Assembly: GCA_013285915.1 (NCBI GenBank)
Contig: JABDGS010000014.1
Span: 1-54,167, forward strand
From: Bacteroidota bacterium
GTDB lineage: Bacteria > Bacteroidota > Bacteroidia > Chitinophagales > Chitinophagaceae
Direction: 5' to 3'
Length of the DNA stretch: 54,167 nt
Shown here: piece after piece, positions 43,451 to 51,053 of the stretch
Numbering within the stretch: position 1 is the stretch's first letter
Layout of the letters: every line of letters begins with the position of its first letter
The notes under the pieces: generated by a model
Databases searched by the model: none
Told to the model about the DNA's origin: nothing
The model's input: only the letters and a program-made list of their open reading frames with translations
Program-made: the position numbers and the translations under genes

Positions 43451-43458
43451 TACTTTCG
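43451..43458 (+). promoter_or_regulatory. -7-like element (TACTTTCG)
   Basis: A seven-of-eight match to TAnnTTTG (C instead of T at the seventh position), 19 nt before the TTG start at 43478. Confidence 0.35.
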
Positions 43459-43477
43459 GGCTTATTTTAAAGGCAGA

Positions 43478-44272
43478 TTGGAAAAATTAGTTATAATACC
43501 AACCTACAACGAAAAGGAAAATATACCTGTAATATTACGGGCAATATTTTCATTAAACCAGGGCTATCATGTTTTGGTGGTTGACGACAATTCCCCCGAC
43601 GGGACCGGCGATGTAGTTAAAAACCTTATTTCCCAATATAAGGGGCAGCTTTTTCTTGCAGAAAGAATGGGTAAACAGGGCCTCGGCACTGCCTATATAC
43701 ACGGCTTTAAGTGGGCTGTAGAAAGGGGCTACGAATATATTTTTGAGATGGATGCAGATTTCTCCCACGACCCCAATGACCTGGAGAAGCTATATAGGGC
43801 TTGCAAAAATGGGGCAGATGTAGCTGTAGGCAGCCGGTATGTAAAAGGGGGTAAAATAGAAAATTGGCCTTTAGACAGGCATATCTACTCAAAAGGTGGC
43901 GCTATTTATACAAAACTGGTTACCTGGATGCCGGTTAATGACCCTACTGCGGGTTTTATGTGCTACAGGAGAATTGTGCTTGAAACAATCAACCTCGACG
44001 AAATAAAATTTGTTGGTTACGCCTTCCAGATAGAAATGAAGTTTGCCGCCTGGAAACTGCATTTTAAAATTACAGAAGTGCCTATCACTTTCCGCGACCG
44101 GAAGATTGGAGTAAGCAAAATGAGCAAAGGCATTTTAAAGGAAGGTGTTTTGGGCGTGCTTAATATACAATGGCACAGCCTGTTTAAAAATTACCGCAGG
44201 CGCGTTGGCGCTATTGAGGCAAAAGCAACTGCTGTTTTACCAGCCACCAAAGTGCTTGCGGAAAACGACTAG
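43478..44272 (+). CDS. Polyprenol monophosphomannose synthase (GT2)
   Basis: A 264-residue family 2 glycosyltransferase of the dolichol/polyprenol-phosphate mannose synthase group. It transfers mannose from GDP-mannose to a lipid phosphate at the membrane. Motifs: PTYNEKENI at the start, VDDNSPDGT, the DxD-type EMDADFSHDP, and the later GYAFQIEMKF and FRDRKIGVSKMS. The start is TTG at 43478, which gives the usual family beginning (initiator Met, then EKLVIIPTYNE); an earlier possible TTG at 43448 would add ten poor residues. It has no C-terminal membrane segment, so it is a soluble or peripheral form. Confidence 0.92.
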   Translation: MEKLVIIPTYNEKENIPVILRAIFSLNQGYHVLVVDDNSPDGTGDVVKNLISQYKGQLFLAERMGKQGLGTAYIHGFKWAVERGYEYIFEMDADFSHDPNDLEKLYRACKNGADVAVGSRYVKGGKIENWPLDRHIYSKGGAIYTKLVTWMPVNDPTAGFMCYRRIVLETINLDEIKFVGYAFQIEMKFAAWKLHFKITEVPITFRDRKIGVSKMSKGILKEGVLGVLNIQWHSLFKNYRRRVGAIEAKATAVLPATKVLAEND

Positions 44273-44275
44273 CCA

Positions 44276-44716
44276 TTATTTTTCAAGCGATACAAATAAT
44301 TCAGTTCGTGTAAGCAACACGCCATTTCTTTTGCACCACATGGCGCTGTAATTACCGCCTGCGCTGTACGAGTTTGTTGCCTTCCATCGGCCCGTTTCCC
44401 ATGCTAGGGTATCATTCTTACTAATGGTTATCTGCGTAGGCGTTCTCACATACAATACTTGCGGGTTTTTCTCAAAAAATGCTCTCCACCTGGTTAGCAC
44501 TGCATCCTTGCCTATAAATTGCTGTGCATTGCCGGTAACCATTATAAAGTCATCAGAAACATATTTTACAATGCCTTCAGCATCATGTTGGGCGATGGCT
44601 GCGTTTGATGCTGCCCTTGCGGCACGTATGTTTTTTTCTGCAGTTACTGCGCTTGTTTGTGCCTGGCACAAATAGCAGCAACATATCGTGCAACATATAA
44701 AAAGTATTCTACCCAT
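44276..44716 (-). CDS. Secreted SnoaL/DUF4440-type NTF2-like protein
   Basis: A 146-residue protein with a signal peptide of 20 residues ending in C-Q-A-Q. That signal is odd: six of the first 17 residues are Cys (ICCTICCCYLC). The body has the NTF2-like fold pattern: a helix (ARAASNAAIAQHDAEGIVKY), then DDFIMVTGN, WRAFFEKNPQ, and strands TQITISKNDTLAWETGRW. Such proteins can be small enzymes or carriers; no active site is plain. The 3' end is 3 nt from the convergent mannosyltransferase gene. Confidence 0.8.
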   Translation of the reverse strand: MGRILFICCTICCCYLCQAQTSAVTAEKNIRAARAASNAAIAQHDAEGIVKYVSDDFIMVTGNAQQFIGKDAVLTRWRAFFEKNPQVLYVRTPTQITISKNDTLAWETGRWKATNSYSAGGNYSAMWCKRNGVLLTRTELFVSLEK

Positions 44717-44922
44717 GTATAATAATTTTATGTACTAAACAGGTCTAAAAATAAACAATCTGGTTAGCCTTTTCCATCTTCGGCCAGGTTTCCTGTAAAC
44801 AAACTTTGTCTTAAAAAGTGATACTGATAATGTATGCTTTATAAAATAAAAAATTATCAGCCGAAAAAATAATTTGCAGTATTTTTAATCGTTACAAAGT
44901 AAACTCCACAACAATTTCTATT

Positions 44923-45627
44923 ATGGTACCCAAAGCCTTAACAAGCATAGTTTTGGTATTATTCTGTATTAATATTTATGCGCAAACTAAACCAGCAAAA
45001 GCTGATTCGGCAAAAACGGCGCCTGTACTAATAACAGTTTCGAGTTCAAAAAATCAGCCGCGTAAAGGCGAGCAGGTTATTCTACAGTCAAAAAAAACAA
45101 GCAAGGCCTATATGGGCCGCACTGCTGCAAACGGCAAACTTACACTTACTTTACCGGCAGGCGACGATTACCTGATCACAGTTAAAGCATTAAGCGATAC
45201 AACGCAATGGGGAACATTACAGGTACCCGCATTGGGGGCCGGCGAATATTTTACTTCGCCATTTACAGTTGATATTACTTACGACCCTGCAAAAATATTT
45301 ACGCTTGATAATTTGCAGTTTGATGTTGGCAAAGCCACAATACGTGCCTCCTCTTTACCGCAGCTACAAGACTTGCTGGAATACCTGCAATGGAAGACAG
45401 ATGAGAAAATGGAAATAGCAGGTCATACCGATAATGTTGGTAAAGATGATGACAATCTAAGATTGTCACAGCAACGCTCAGACGCTGTAAAAGCATGGCT
45501 GGTAAAAAAAGGCATCGCTGCGGACAGGCTTACCGCAAAAGGCTACGGCTCAACACAACCCATTGCAGACAACTCAACAGAAGAGGGCAGGCAAAAGAAC
45601 AGGCGTACAGAAGTAAAAATATTATAG
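44923..45627 (+). CDS. OmpA-family outer-membrane protein
   Basis: A 234-residue secreted protein with a signal peptide ending Y-A-Q at residue 21. A carboxypeptidase-regulatory-like beta domain (about 30-125, AANGKLTLTLPAG) is followed by an OmpA domain (LQFDVGKATI, IAGHTDNVG, KNRRTEVKIL). It has no lipobox, so it is probably periplasmic or in the outer membrane and bound to peptidoglycan through OmpA. It stands alone, with a convergent sigma-factor operon 31 nt beyond its stop. The 206-nt gap before it contains no gene. Confidence 0.9.
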   Translation: MVPKALTSIVLVLFCINIYAQTKPAKADSAKTAPVLITVSSSKNQPRKGEQVILQSKKTSKAYMGRTAANGKLTLTLPAGDDYLITVKALSDTTQWGTLQVPALGAGEYFTSPFTVDITYDPAKIFTLDNLQFDVGKATIRASSLPQLQDLLEYLQWKTDEKMEIAGHTDNVGKDDDNLRLSQQRSDAVKAWLVKKGIAADRLTAKGYGSTQPIADNSTEEGRQKNRRTEVKIL

Positions 45628-45658
45628 CTGTTATGATTTGTACATTTTGGTGTGTTAC

Positions 45659-47116
45659 CTATTTTTTGCGTAAGCGCCAAAGCTCATACCTCAGGAATAT
45701 GTTTAGCGACGCGTTTCTCTCCTTTTGTATTTGGCCTGTAACAGGTGATGTAAAGGTTAAATAAGGCTGTAAACCCCATGCATAACGGGCGCCAATTGAG
45801 AAATGCCTGAAGGTATATTGGCTTTCAAACATGAACTGGAAATACGATTTCGCGAATGATGAATCACTTTTTACGTTAATTATTTTACCCGGTACAAAGC
45901 CTGTATCCGTAATAACCGACCCAATAGCGTGCTGAATTTTTTGCTCAACAACAGCGCTTTGAAATTTGTTCCATACAAATCCCGCCCCTACTGAGAAATT
46001 GTTGAAAACATCAAAATGCAAACTCACAGGCAGTTGGTGGTAATAGGTTTTTCTAAGGTGATTTACATTTGACACACTTACCTGTGTTATTGAATCAAAA
46101 GAAATTACCTTCTTTTCAAATGAAATGTCCTTTGTGTATTGCGGGGCGCCGTATTTAAATTCAATTTGCAGGAATTTCTTTTTTTGGTGCACCCTGAAAT
46201 ATGCTGACGGTATATAATCGCCCAGCGAGCCTTTTCTTCCAAGTGCGTTATATGGAGTAGCTTTTTGGCCATCTACCGGAATTAACTGTTGTACTGCCAG
46301 GCCTGCACTAAACCAAATACGGTTTGGTTCATCTGCGGCAGATTCTGGCTTTTTTTGCCGTTGCAAGGAAGAATCTTTTTTTGCAGTAGCCGGGCTTGCT
46401 GGAACTGCGGGTTTTCCGGCAATAGCACCTGGATCAGCAGTGTATTTCGCGGTATTATTTTTCAGCACACTATCTGAAGACAGAGGTTTAGCGGCTTGCT
46501 GCGGTTTATTAATATCGCCCTTTGATTGCGCAATTTGTACTGGTGTAACTAAGCTATCTTTTGAGACATTATTAGCCGGGATATTTTTTTTGCTCCCAAT
46601 GGCGACCTGCCCTGAATGAATTTTGTTCTTCTCACTCCGCACATTAGCAGCAGCCTGTTTATTTGCGTTAGTTATATTTATCAGTCTTTTGCCATCCCTC
46701 CTAACCGTAGTTGGCTGCTTTTGCATTTTACCAGCTATAATAACGTTTGTACTATCTATAGGGTTAGTTATAACAGCGGCATCCTTACTACCAACCTGTG
46801 CTTTGCTTTGTTCATGTTTTTTATCATCTGTAACATGCAAAACGCTATCCCTCGTACCCTTAGTTTCAGCGGGGTTTTTTGCAACCCCGTTGTTATCTAT
46901 TTTGTAAACAAGCAGCGATGCGGCTATTACAAAAGCTGCTACCAAAAGTACTATCGCACCAGTACGGCAGCCCTTATTAACTGGTGGCACAACGGTGTCA
47001 TCGTCATCTTCATCCAGTAATTTGCGCATAGCATCCCAACCCCTGTCCTCTTGTGGCAGGGTAATATTGGCCAGTTTGCCTGCTAATTGTTGCTCGTATG
47101 GTAACAGTTCACTCAT
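45659..47116 (-). CDS. Anti-sigma-like inner-membrane domain joined to an outer-membrane barrel-like domain
   Basis: A 485-residue protein with an unusual layout. Residues 1-50 are cytoplasmic and acidic, with DRGWDAMRKLLDEDDDD, resembling the sigma-binding end of Bacteroidota anti-sigma factors. One membrane helix follows (about 52-71, GAIVLLVAAFVIAASLLVY). Residues about 75-265 are a low-complexity Lys/Gln/Ser/Asn linker with no fold. The last 220 residues have the alternating strands of an outer-membrane beta-barrel (SAYFRVHQKKKFLQIEF; SIGARYAWGLQ), with aromatic strand ends near the C-terminus. The ECF sigma gene ends one base before this start, so the two are a coupled operon. The barrel could sense or transmit an outer-membrane state. 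The reading of the N-terminus as an anti-sigma is inference from position and pattern. Confidence 0.82.
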   Translation of the reverse strand: MSELLPYEQQLAGKLANITLPQEDRGWDAMRKLLDEDDDDTVVPPVNKGCRTGAIVLLVAAFVIAASLLVYKIDNNGVAKNPAETKGTRDSVLHVTDDKKHEQSKAQVGSKDAAVITNPIDSTNVIIAGKMQKQPTTVRRDGKRLINITNANKQAAANVRSEKNKIHSGQVAIGSKKNIPANNVSKDSLVTPVQIAQSKGDINKPQQAAKPLSSDSVLKNNTAKYTADPGAIAGKPAVPASPATAKKDSSLQRQKKPESAADEPNRIWFSAGLAVQQLIPVDGQKATPYNALGRKGSLGDYIPSAYFRVHQKKKFLQIEFKYGAPQYTKDISFEKKVISFDSITQVSVSNVNHLRKTYYHQLPVSLHFDVFNNFSVGAGFVWNKFQSAVVEQKIQHAIGSVITDTGFVPGKIINVKSDSSFAKSYFQFMFESQYTFRHFSIGARYAWGLQPYLTFTSPVTGQIQKERNASLNIFLRYELWRLRKK

Positions 47117-47117
47117 T

Positions 47118-47678
47118 CTATCGCATAAATTCTTTTAATTGTCGTTGTAAAATTTTTCTTGCTTCACTAACATGCCATTTGCTGGTGCCCTCACTTATTT
47201 GCAGCATAGCCGCTATTTCTTTATGGGCAAAACCATCAATCACGTAAAGGTTAAATACCGCCTGCGTTGCTGGTGGCAATTGTTGCACCAATTGCAGTAT
47301 TGCATCAGCATTAATGTTGTCTATTACCTGGGGGCTCACTTGAATATCTTCCGAATCAACGGTATAATGTGTATTGCGTATTTTACCCTTCGAACGGACA
47401 AAATTCAGGCAGGTGTTAATAATAATTGCCCTGATCCAGGTATATGGGGCGGCTTTGGCCGGTAAATAGCTATGTATATTTTTAAACACTTTAAAAAAGC
47501 CTGTATTCAAAACTTCAATTGCATCTTCCTCGCTTTTTGTATAACGCACGCAAATATTCATCATGGCGCTGTAAAAGCTTCTGTAAAGTTTTTCCTGCGC
47601 CAGCTTATCGCCGTTTTTGCAAGCTGTAATAATAACTTCTATATCGTTTGCGCTGTTATTCAATTCATCCGCACTCAT
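47118..47678 (-). CDS. ECF-type RNA polymerase sigma factor
   Basis: A 186-residue sigma-70 family member of the ECF type. Region 2 is visible as LYRSFYSAMMNICVRYTKSEED and FKVFKNIHSY, region 4 as LPPATQAVFNLYVIDGF, HKEIAAMLQISEGTSKWHVSEARK. A TTG at 47693 would add five residues, but the ATG at 47678 is preferred: a TTAATTTG element overlaps the TTG, so transcription would start after it. It is co-transcribed with the gene at 47116 (1-nt gap), its putative anti-sigma partner. Confidence 0.93.
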   Translation of the reverse strand: MSADELNNSANDIEVIITACKNGDKLAQEKLYRSFYSAMMNICVRYTKSEEDAIEVLNTGFFKVFKNIHSYLPAKAAPYTWIRAIIINTCLNFVRSKGKIRNTHYTVDSEDIQVSPQVIDNINADAILQLVQQLPPATQAVFNLYVIDGFAHKEIAAMLQISEGTSKWHVSEARKILQRQLKEFMR

Positions 47679-47690
47679 TTTATTGCCAGG

Positions 47691-47698
47691 CAAATTAA
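47691..47698 (-). promoter_or_regulatory. -7-like element (TTAATTTG) of the sigma-factor operon
   Basis: A seven-of-eight match to TAnnTTTG on the minus strand, 12 nt before the ATG at 47678. No -33 box was found; the sigma factor may also control itself, but no repeated motif shows this. Confidence 0.35.
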
Positions 47699-47820
47699 AC
47701 TTTTACCGCACCGGTTTACCGGTTGAGTATTTTTATGGTATTTACACGCGTTTTGATAAAAGGGTTGGGTTCAAGAGGAAAAAATATGGGCAGGAGCGAT
47801 TTTTCGCTATAGCATCATCC

Positions 47821-48393
47821 TTATATGCTATAAATATCCCCCAAGGCAAGTACTGTGTCCATTTGTACTAAGGCAATCGTTTCATCAGTGTCAGTAAGCG
47901 TTTTGGCATTCCAGTTGCCGTTTTCGTCCTTTTTATAAAATATCACCACATGCTTTAGTGGTTCAACTGCAAGGTAATATTGCAGGGAAGATATTTTCTG
48001 GTATTGAATAAGCTTGTCCGTAAGGTCGTATTTGCGCGTTGAATCTGATAAAATTTCGGCTATTAAAACGGGCTTATAAATAATGTAATCTTTGTGTGGC
48101 AGGTTGGCTTGTGGCTGCTCTTTAATAACAACAATATCAGGATAGAGGTAAATCTCTTCACCTTCAATTTTAACCTTAACATTCTCAATATAAATTTTGT
48201 ACCCCTTGCCAAGCAATAGCTTTTTTAAAAGGAATAACAACTGGATACATATCTCATTGTGTAAAAGGCTTTCTCCTGGCATAGCAATTAGTTTTCCATA
48301 AAAAAATTCATGTCTTTCATCACCCGATTCATCAATTCGGATATATTCCTCCAGCGTATATTTTTTTGATATGTCAACAATTTGAAGCCCCAT
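47821..48393 (-). CDS. Uma2-family (DUF820) endonuclease-like protein
   Basis: A 190-residue protein of the Uma2/DUF820 family, which has a PD-(D/E)xK nuclease fold. The core is visible: EEYIRIDES, RHEFFYGKLIAMPG, LYPDIVVIKE (the catalytic Asp in P-D) and VLIAEILSDST (the Glu in A-E-I). A further Glu/Lys set follows in the strand after it. The family is common in cyanobacteria and Bacteroidota, and its function is not established. An ATG at 48393 is preferred over a TTG at 48402; a TAAATTTG element ends 6 nt before the ATG. Confidence 0.85.
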   Translation of the reverse strand: MGLQIVDISKKYTLEEYIRIDESGDERHEFFYGKLIAMPGESLLHNEICIQLLFLLKKLLLGKGYKIYIENVKVKIEGEEIYLYPDIVVIKEQPQANLPHKDYIIYKPVLIAEILSDSTRKYDLTDKLIQYQKISSLQYYLAVEPLKHVVIFYKKDENGNWNAKTLTDTDETIALVQMDTVLALGDIYSI

Positions 48394-48399
48394 ATATTC

Positions 48400-48407
48400 C
48401 AAATTTA
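48400..48407 (-). promoter_or_regulatory. -7 element (TAAATTTG) of the Uma2 gene
   Basis: An exact TAnnTTTG match on the minus strand, 6 nt before the ATG at 48393. It would give a leaderless transcript and supports the ATG, since the earlier TTG at 48402 lies inside the element. Confidence 0.55.
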
Positions 48408-48418
48408 CACAAAACTTT

Positions 48419-49711
48419 TTATTGCTCTCGCTGTACCCGCGTTAAAAACATCTCAACCGCCCTTCTAACCGCAGTGGCGCTAACCTTATGATTATTTACT
48501 AATACAGAAAAAATAATGGTTTTATTCTTTTTAGTTATAAGGTACCCGCTCAAGGCTATGTCGTTGCTTAGTGAGCCTGTTTTAGCATATATTTTACCGG
48601 TTAAGCCTTTATAGTAATTGTTTAATGTGCCCGAGCCACCTGTTTCAAAAATGGTGGTGATTCTGTTCCAGCCAAACTCGGTTTTCATTTTGTTAAGCAT
48701 ATATACAAAATCCTGAGGGGTAAAAAGGTCAAACCTGCTAAGGCCACTGCCATCAACCCACTGCGGGCGTTGTGGCAAGTCTTTCAAATCTTTCTTTAAC
48801 AACGTATCAATAACCTTCTCATCGTTCATTACTCCTAATTTTTCATTACTCACCATCAACAGGCTTTGCTCTGCGTAAAAGTTATCGCTGCGGTGCATCA
48901 TTATTTTTAAAAGAGAATCCGTGGGTTGGGAGTGAATAAGCGAGTTAAGGTCCCCTTCCTTGTTATCCAAATCGGGAACAACATTTGCCTGCAACGTATC
49001 ATGCAACAGCCTGCATATCTCTGTTATTTTCGGCACAAACGGCACCTCAAGATATTTGTGCCGTCCCTGCAGTATAACAAGGCCATTATCATTCCACTCT
49101 TTATTTATGTTAAATCCGCTATCCAGGTTTGTACCCTCGCCAATAACGTAATTAAAACTTGATGGCATTATGCTAATTGTGTTCTCTTTCTTTGAAACCC
49201 GCATCACATTGCCGTATACCGGCAAATTGTTTCGCTGCACCATGTAGTCATCCTTGTAATCGTCCCAACTCCAGCCCATTCCTTCAAATTCATCAGTAAA
49301 AACTGGCCTTTCAATAACTATATTTTTAAAATGCTTAAGGAAAGAAAATACCGGTTGATTTTTAAAATCCGGGTGCAAAAAACTTGGATCGCCGGCAGGT
49401 TGAATATAAACCGTTGAATCACTGGCAATCTTATACCTCAACCCCACCAAACTATCCCCTAAATACTTCATGGCCGTATAACAGGTGAATATTTTGGTGT
49501 TGCTGGCGGGTATAAAGTATTTATCACTTTGATAGTTGTACAGGTACTTGTTATCAGTTGCATTATATAAACATATACCCACATGAGCTGTAGCAAGGCT
49601 GGTGTCATTAATAACAAGCTGCTGCGCCTGTTTGCTTATTTGTTTGCTGCCGCTGCAAGCCGCCAGTTGCATACCGCATATCAAAACCAAAATATATTGT
49701 ATTATTCTCAT
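48419..49711 (-). CDS. dacB: D-alanyl-D-alanine carboxypeptidase/endopeptidase (PBP4-type, S13)
   Basis: A 430-residue low-molecular-weight penicillin-binding protein that trims peptidoglycan stem peptides or cross-links. It is a lipoprotein here: the signal ends in LAAC (Cys19). Catalytic motifs: SxxK as Ser70-N-T-Lys73 (PASNTK), SxN as R-S-D-N in HRSDNFYAE, and KTG in IYAKTGSLSND. The family's long insertion between motifs is present. The start is the ATG at 49711; an in-frame ATG at 49750 lies in a repeat and adds 13 residues that do not fit the signal. It is 28 nt downstream of the arginase-fold gene on the same strand. Confidence 0.92.
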   Translation of the reverse strand: MRIIQYILVLICGMQLAACSGSKQISKQAQQLVINDTSLATAHVGICLYNATDNKYLYNYQSDKYFIPASNTKIFTCYTAMKYLGDSLVGLRYKIASDSTVYIQPAGDPSFLHPDFKNQPVFSFLKHFKNIVIERPVFTDEFEGMGWSWDDYKDDYMVQRNNLPVYGNVMRVSKKENTISIMPSSFNYVIGEGTNLDSGFNINKEWNDNGLVILQGRHKYLEVPFVPKITEICRLLHDTLQANVVPDLDNKEGDLNSLIHSQPTDSLLKIMMHRSDNFYAEQSLLMVSNEKLGVMNDEKVIDTLLKKDLKDLPQRPQWVDGSGLSRFDLFTPQDFVYMLNKMKTEFGWNRITTIFETGGSGTLNNYYKGLTGKIYAKTGSLSNDIALSGYLITKKNKTIIFSVLVNNHKVSATAVRRAVEMFLTRVQREQ

Positions 49712-49713
49712 TT

Positions 49714-49740
49714 TCTTGGCTCCCTTTAGGGCGGGGGTGT
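49714..49740. repeat. Short C-rich palindromic element, copy E
   Basis: On the minus strand this reads AACACCCCCGCCCTAAAGGGAGCC, resembling the reverse-oriented GMC-spacer element at 3644-3673 but shorter and weaker. It fills the gap between the arginase-fold gene and dacB and makes an artefactual upstream start possible for the latter. Confidence 0.5.
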
Positions 49741-50879
49741 TACCTCTCAATAGCCCTCAGCCACCGCTCAGGCATTTCGTTCTGCGATGCCAGCACATAA
49801 TCTTTGTAACTGCAGGGTATAAATTTTTCATCCGGCATTTGCATCCACCAGCGGCCTGTTTTTTTACTGCGCAAAAATGTTGTATCAATATCACCAAAAG
49901 CAATTTTAAATTCCATAAAGCTATCTTCATCTTTACCGGGTTCGGCTTCATGTTTGCTTTTTTGCACGCCATCTGCCAAATACCAAAGCATGTGGCTTAT
50001 TTGCTTTGCAGTAAGGTTTTGAACATCCTGCTGGGGCAAATACCCGTAAATGCCCACTGTTGTGGCCTGCCCCATACCCGCATACCGCATAATACTGCAT
50101 GCCTCCTCGCCGTTAAACCCGTTAGGTGTAAGGTAGTTTGCTGGCGCGTGACTGTTTTGTATAGCCGCAATATCAAAAGCAAAAAGTTCCGCATTACGTA
50201 TTACAGGTTCTATTTCCTCCATATCTTCTTTCACTTTGCCAACACGGTAGCAGTCAAAACCCAGCTTATCAATCGTTTCAAGCATTGCAGGGTGCACAAA
50301 ATAGCTTTGAAAGCCGATATGGTTATAATGACTTACAAAATTTGGTTCGTTGGTAAGCATGGGCATAAGAAACCCCTCTGAAGGTAAGGCCGGGTCAATG
50401 TTTATATCAATTGTTGCATCAACATTAGCAACTTCAACTATTTGCTTTAGTTCAGCGTAAGCACTGTATTGCGCCAACATAATATCGTGTGAGCCACCCA
50501 GTATAACAACCCTTTTTTTATGTTGTAATAGTTCGGATATTACTGTACGGAGTGCCGCATACGTATCATGCAATGTTTCACCCGTTTTAATATTGCCAAT
50601 ATCGGCAAATATTATGTCTGTATGCCAGTAGTGTAATGCATAAAAAGCTGAACGGATGGCATCAGGGGCTTCGGTGTTGGTATACTGCCTGCCCGCACCA
50701 CGCGTTTCGCCGCAACCAACAAATACTATATCAGCATTTTCTATATCAGGAAAGTTTTCCTCAAATACCGAAATATGGCTGCCGAGCTGGTACTCTTTGT
50801 ATCCCTCGTCGCCCGACAGGGCGAAAACATTTACCGGCTGCAAAAAGCTTACTATGGTATCAATCGCATTAAAAGCCAT
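49740..50879 (-). CDS. Arginase/formimidoylglutamase-fold protein lacking two metal ligands
   Basis: A 379-residue ureohydrolase-fold protein. Conserved marks are FVGCGETRGAGR and GGSHDI (His131). The second metal motif reads D154-A-T-I-D158 instead of D-A-H-x-D, and the third reads F-D236-I-A instead of x-D-x-D. So of the six usual Mn ligands (H, D, H, D, D, D), four remain and two are lost (Thr156 and Ala238). That argues against a normal arginase or agmatinase; it may have one metal, another substrate, or no catalysis. The ATG at 50879 is preferred because a TATGTTTG element lies 15 nt upstream; a longer frame reaches 51116. It lies upstream of dacB on the same strand. Confidence 0.85.
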   Translation of the reverse strand: MAFNAIDTIVSFLQPVNVFALSGDEGYKEYQLGSHISVFEENFPDIENADIVFVGCGETRGAGRQYTNTEAPDAIRSAFYALHYWHTDIIFADIGNIKTGETLHDTYAALRTVISELLQHKKRVVILGGSHDIMLAQYSAYAELKQIVEVANVDATIDINIDPALPSEGFLMPMLTNEPNFVSHYNHIGFQSYFVHPAMLETIDKLGFDCYRVGKVKEDMEEIEPVIRNAELFAFDIAAIQNSHAPANYLTPNGFNGEEACSIMRYAGMGQATTVGIYGYLPQQDVQNLTAKQISHMLWYLADGVQKSKHEAEPGKDEDSFMEFKIAFGDIDTTFLRSKKTGRWWMQMPDEKFIPCSYKDYVLASQNEMPERWLRAIER

Positions 50880-50894
50880 GAAAATTATTTGCGA

Positions 50895-50902
50895 CAAACA
50901 TA
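50895..50902 (-). promoter_or_regulatory. -7 element (TATGTTTG) of the arginase-fold gene
   Basis: An exact TAnnTTTG match on the minus strand, 15 nt before the ATG at 50879. It supports that start over the 79-residue-longer frame. The 174-nt intergenic region is shared with the BatD-like gene, which has only CAAATTTG before it. Confidence 0.5.
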
Positions 50903-51053
50903 ATATAGTTACCGGTTTATAAATAAGATTAACAGAAAAATATTGATATATTTTGTAAACCCGTTGGCGTGCAGTGTGTTTTACTGTATTGCTGTAAGTT
51001 GACGGGGTTTCACAATATATTATCAACCTTTTTTGCCAAATTTGCTGCACATA

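Noticed and set aside
47715..47735. Hairpin ACCGG / CCGGT upstream of the sigma-factor gene
   Set aside because: The stem is only 5 bp with a weak T-run, and it is not placed after any gene end.
49712..49750. Start of dacB at the ATG at 49750
   Set aside because: The first 13 residues come from a C-rich repeat and disrupt the lipoprotein signal, which is perfect from the ATG at 49711.
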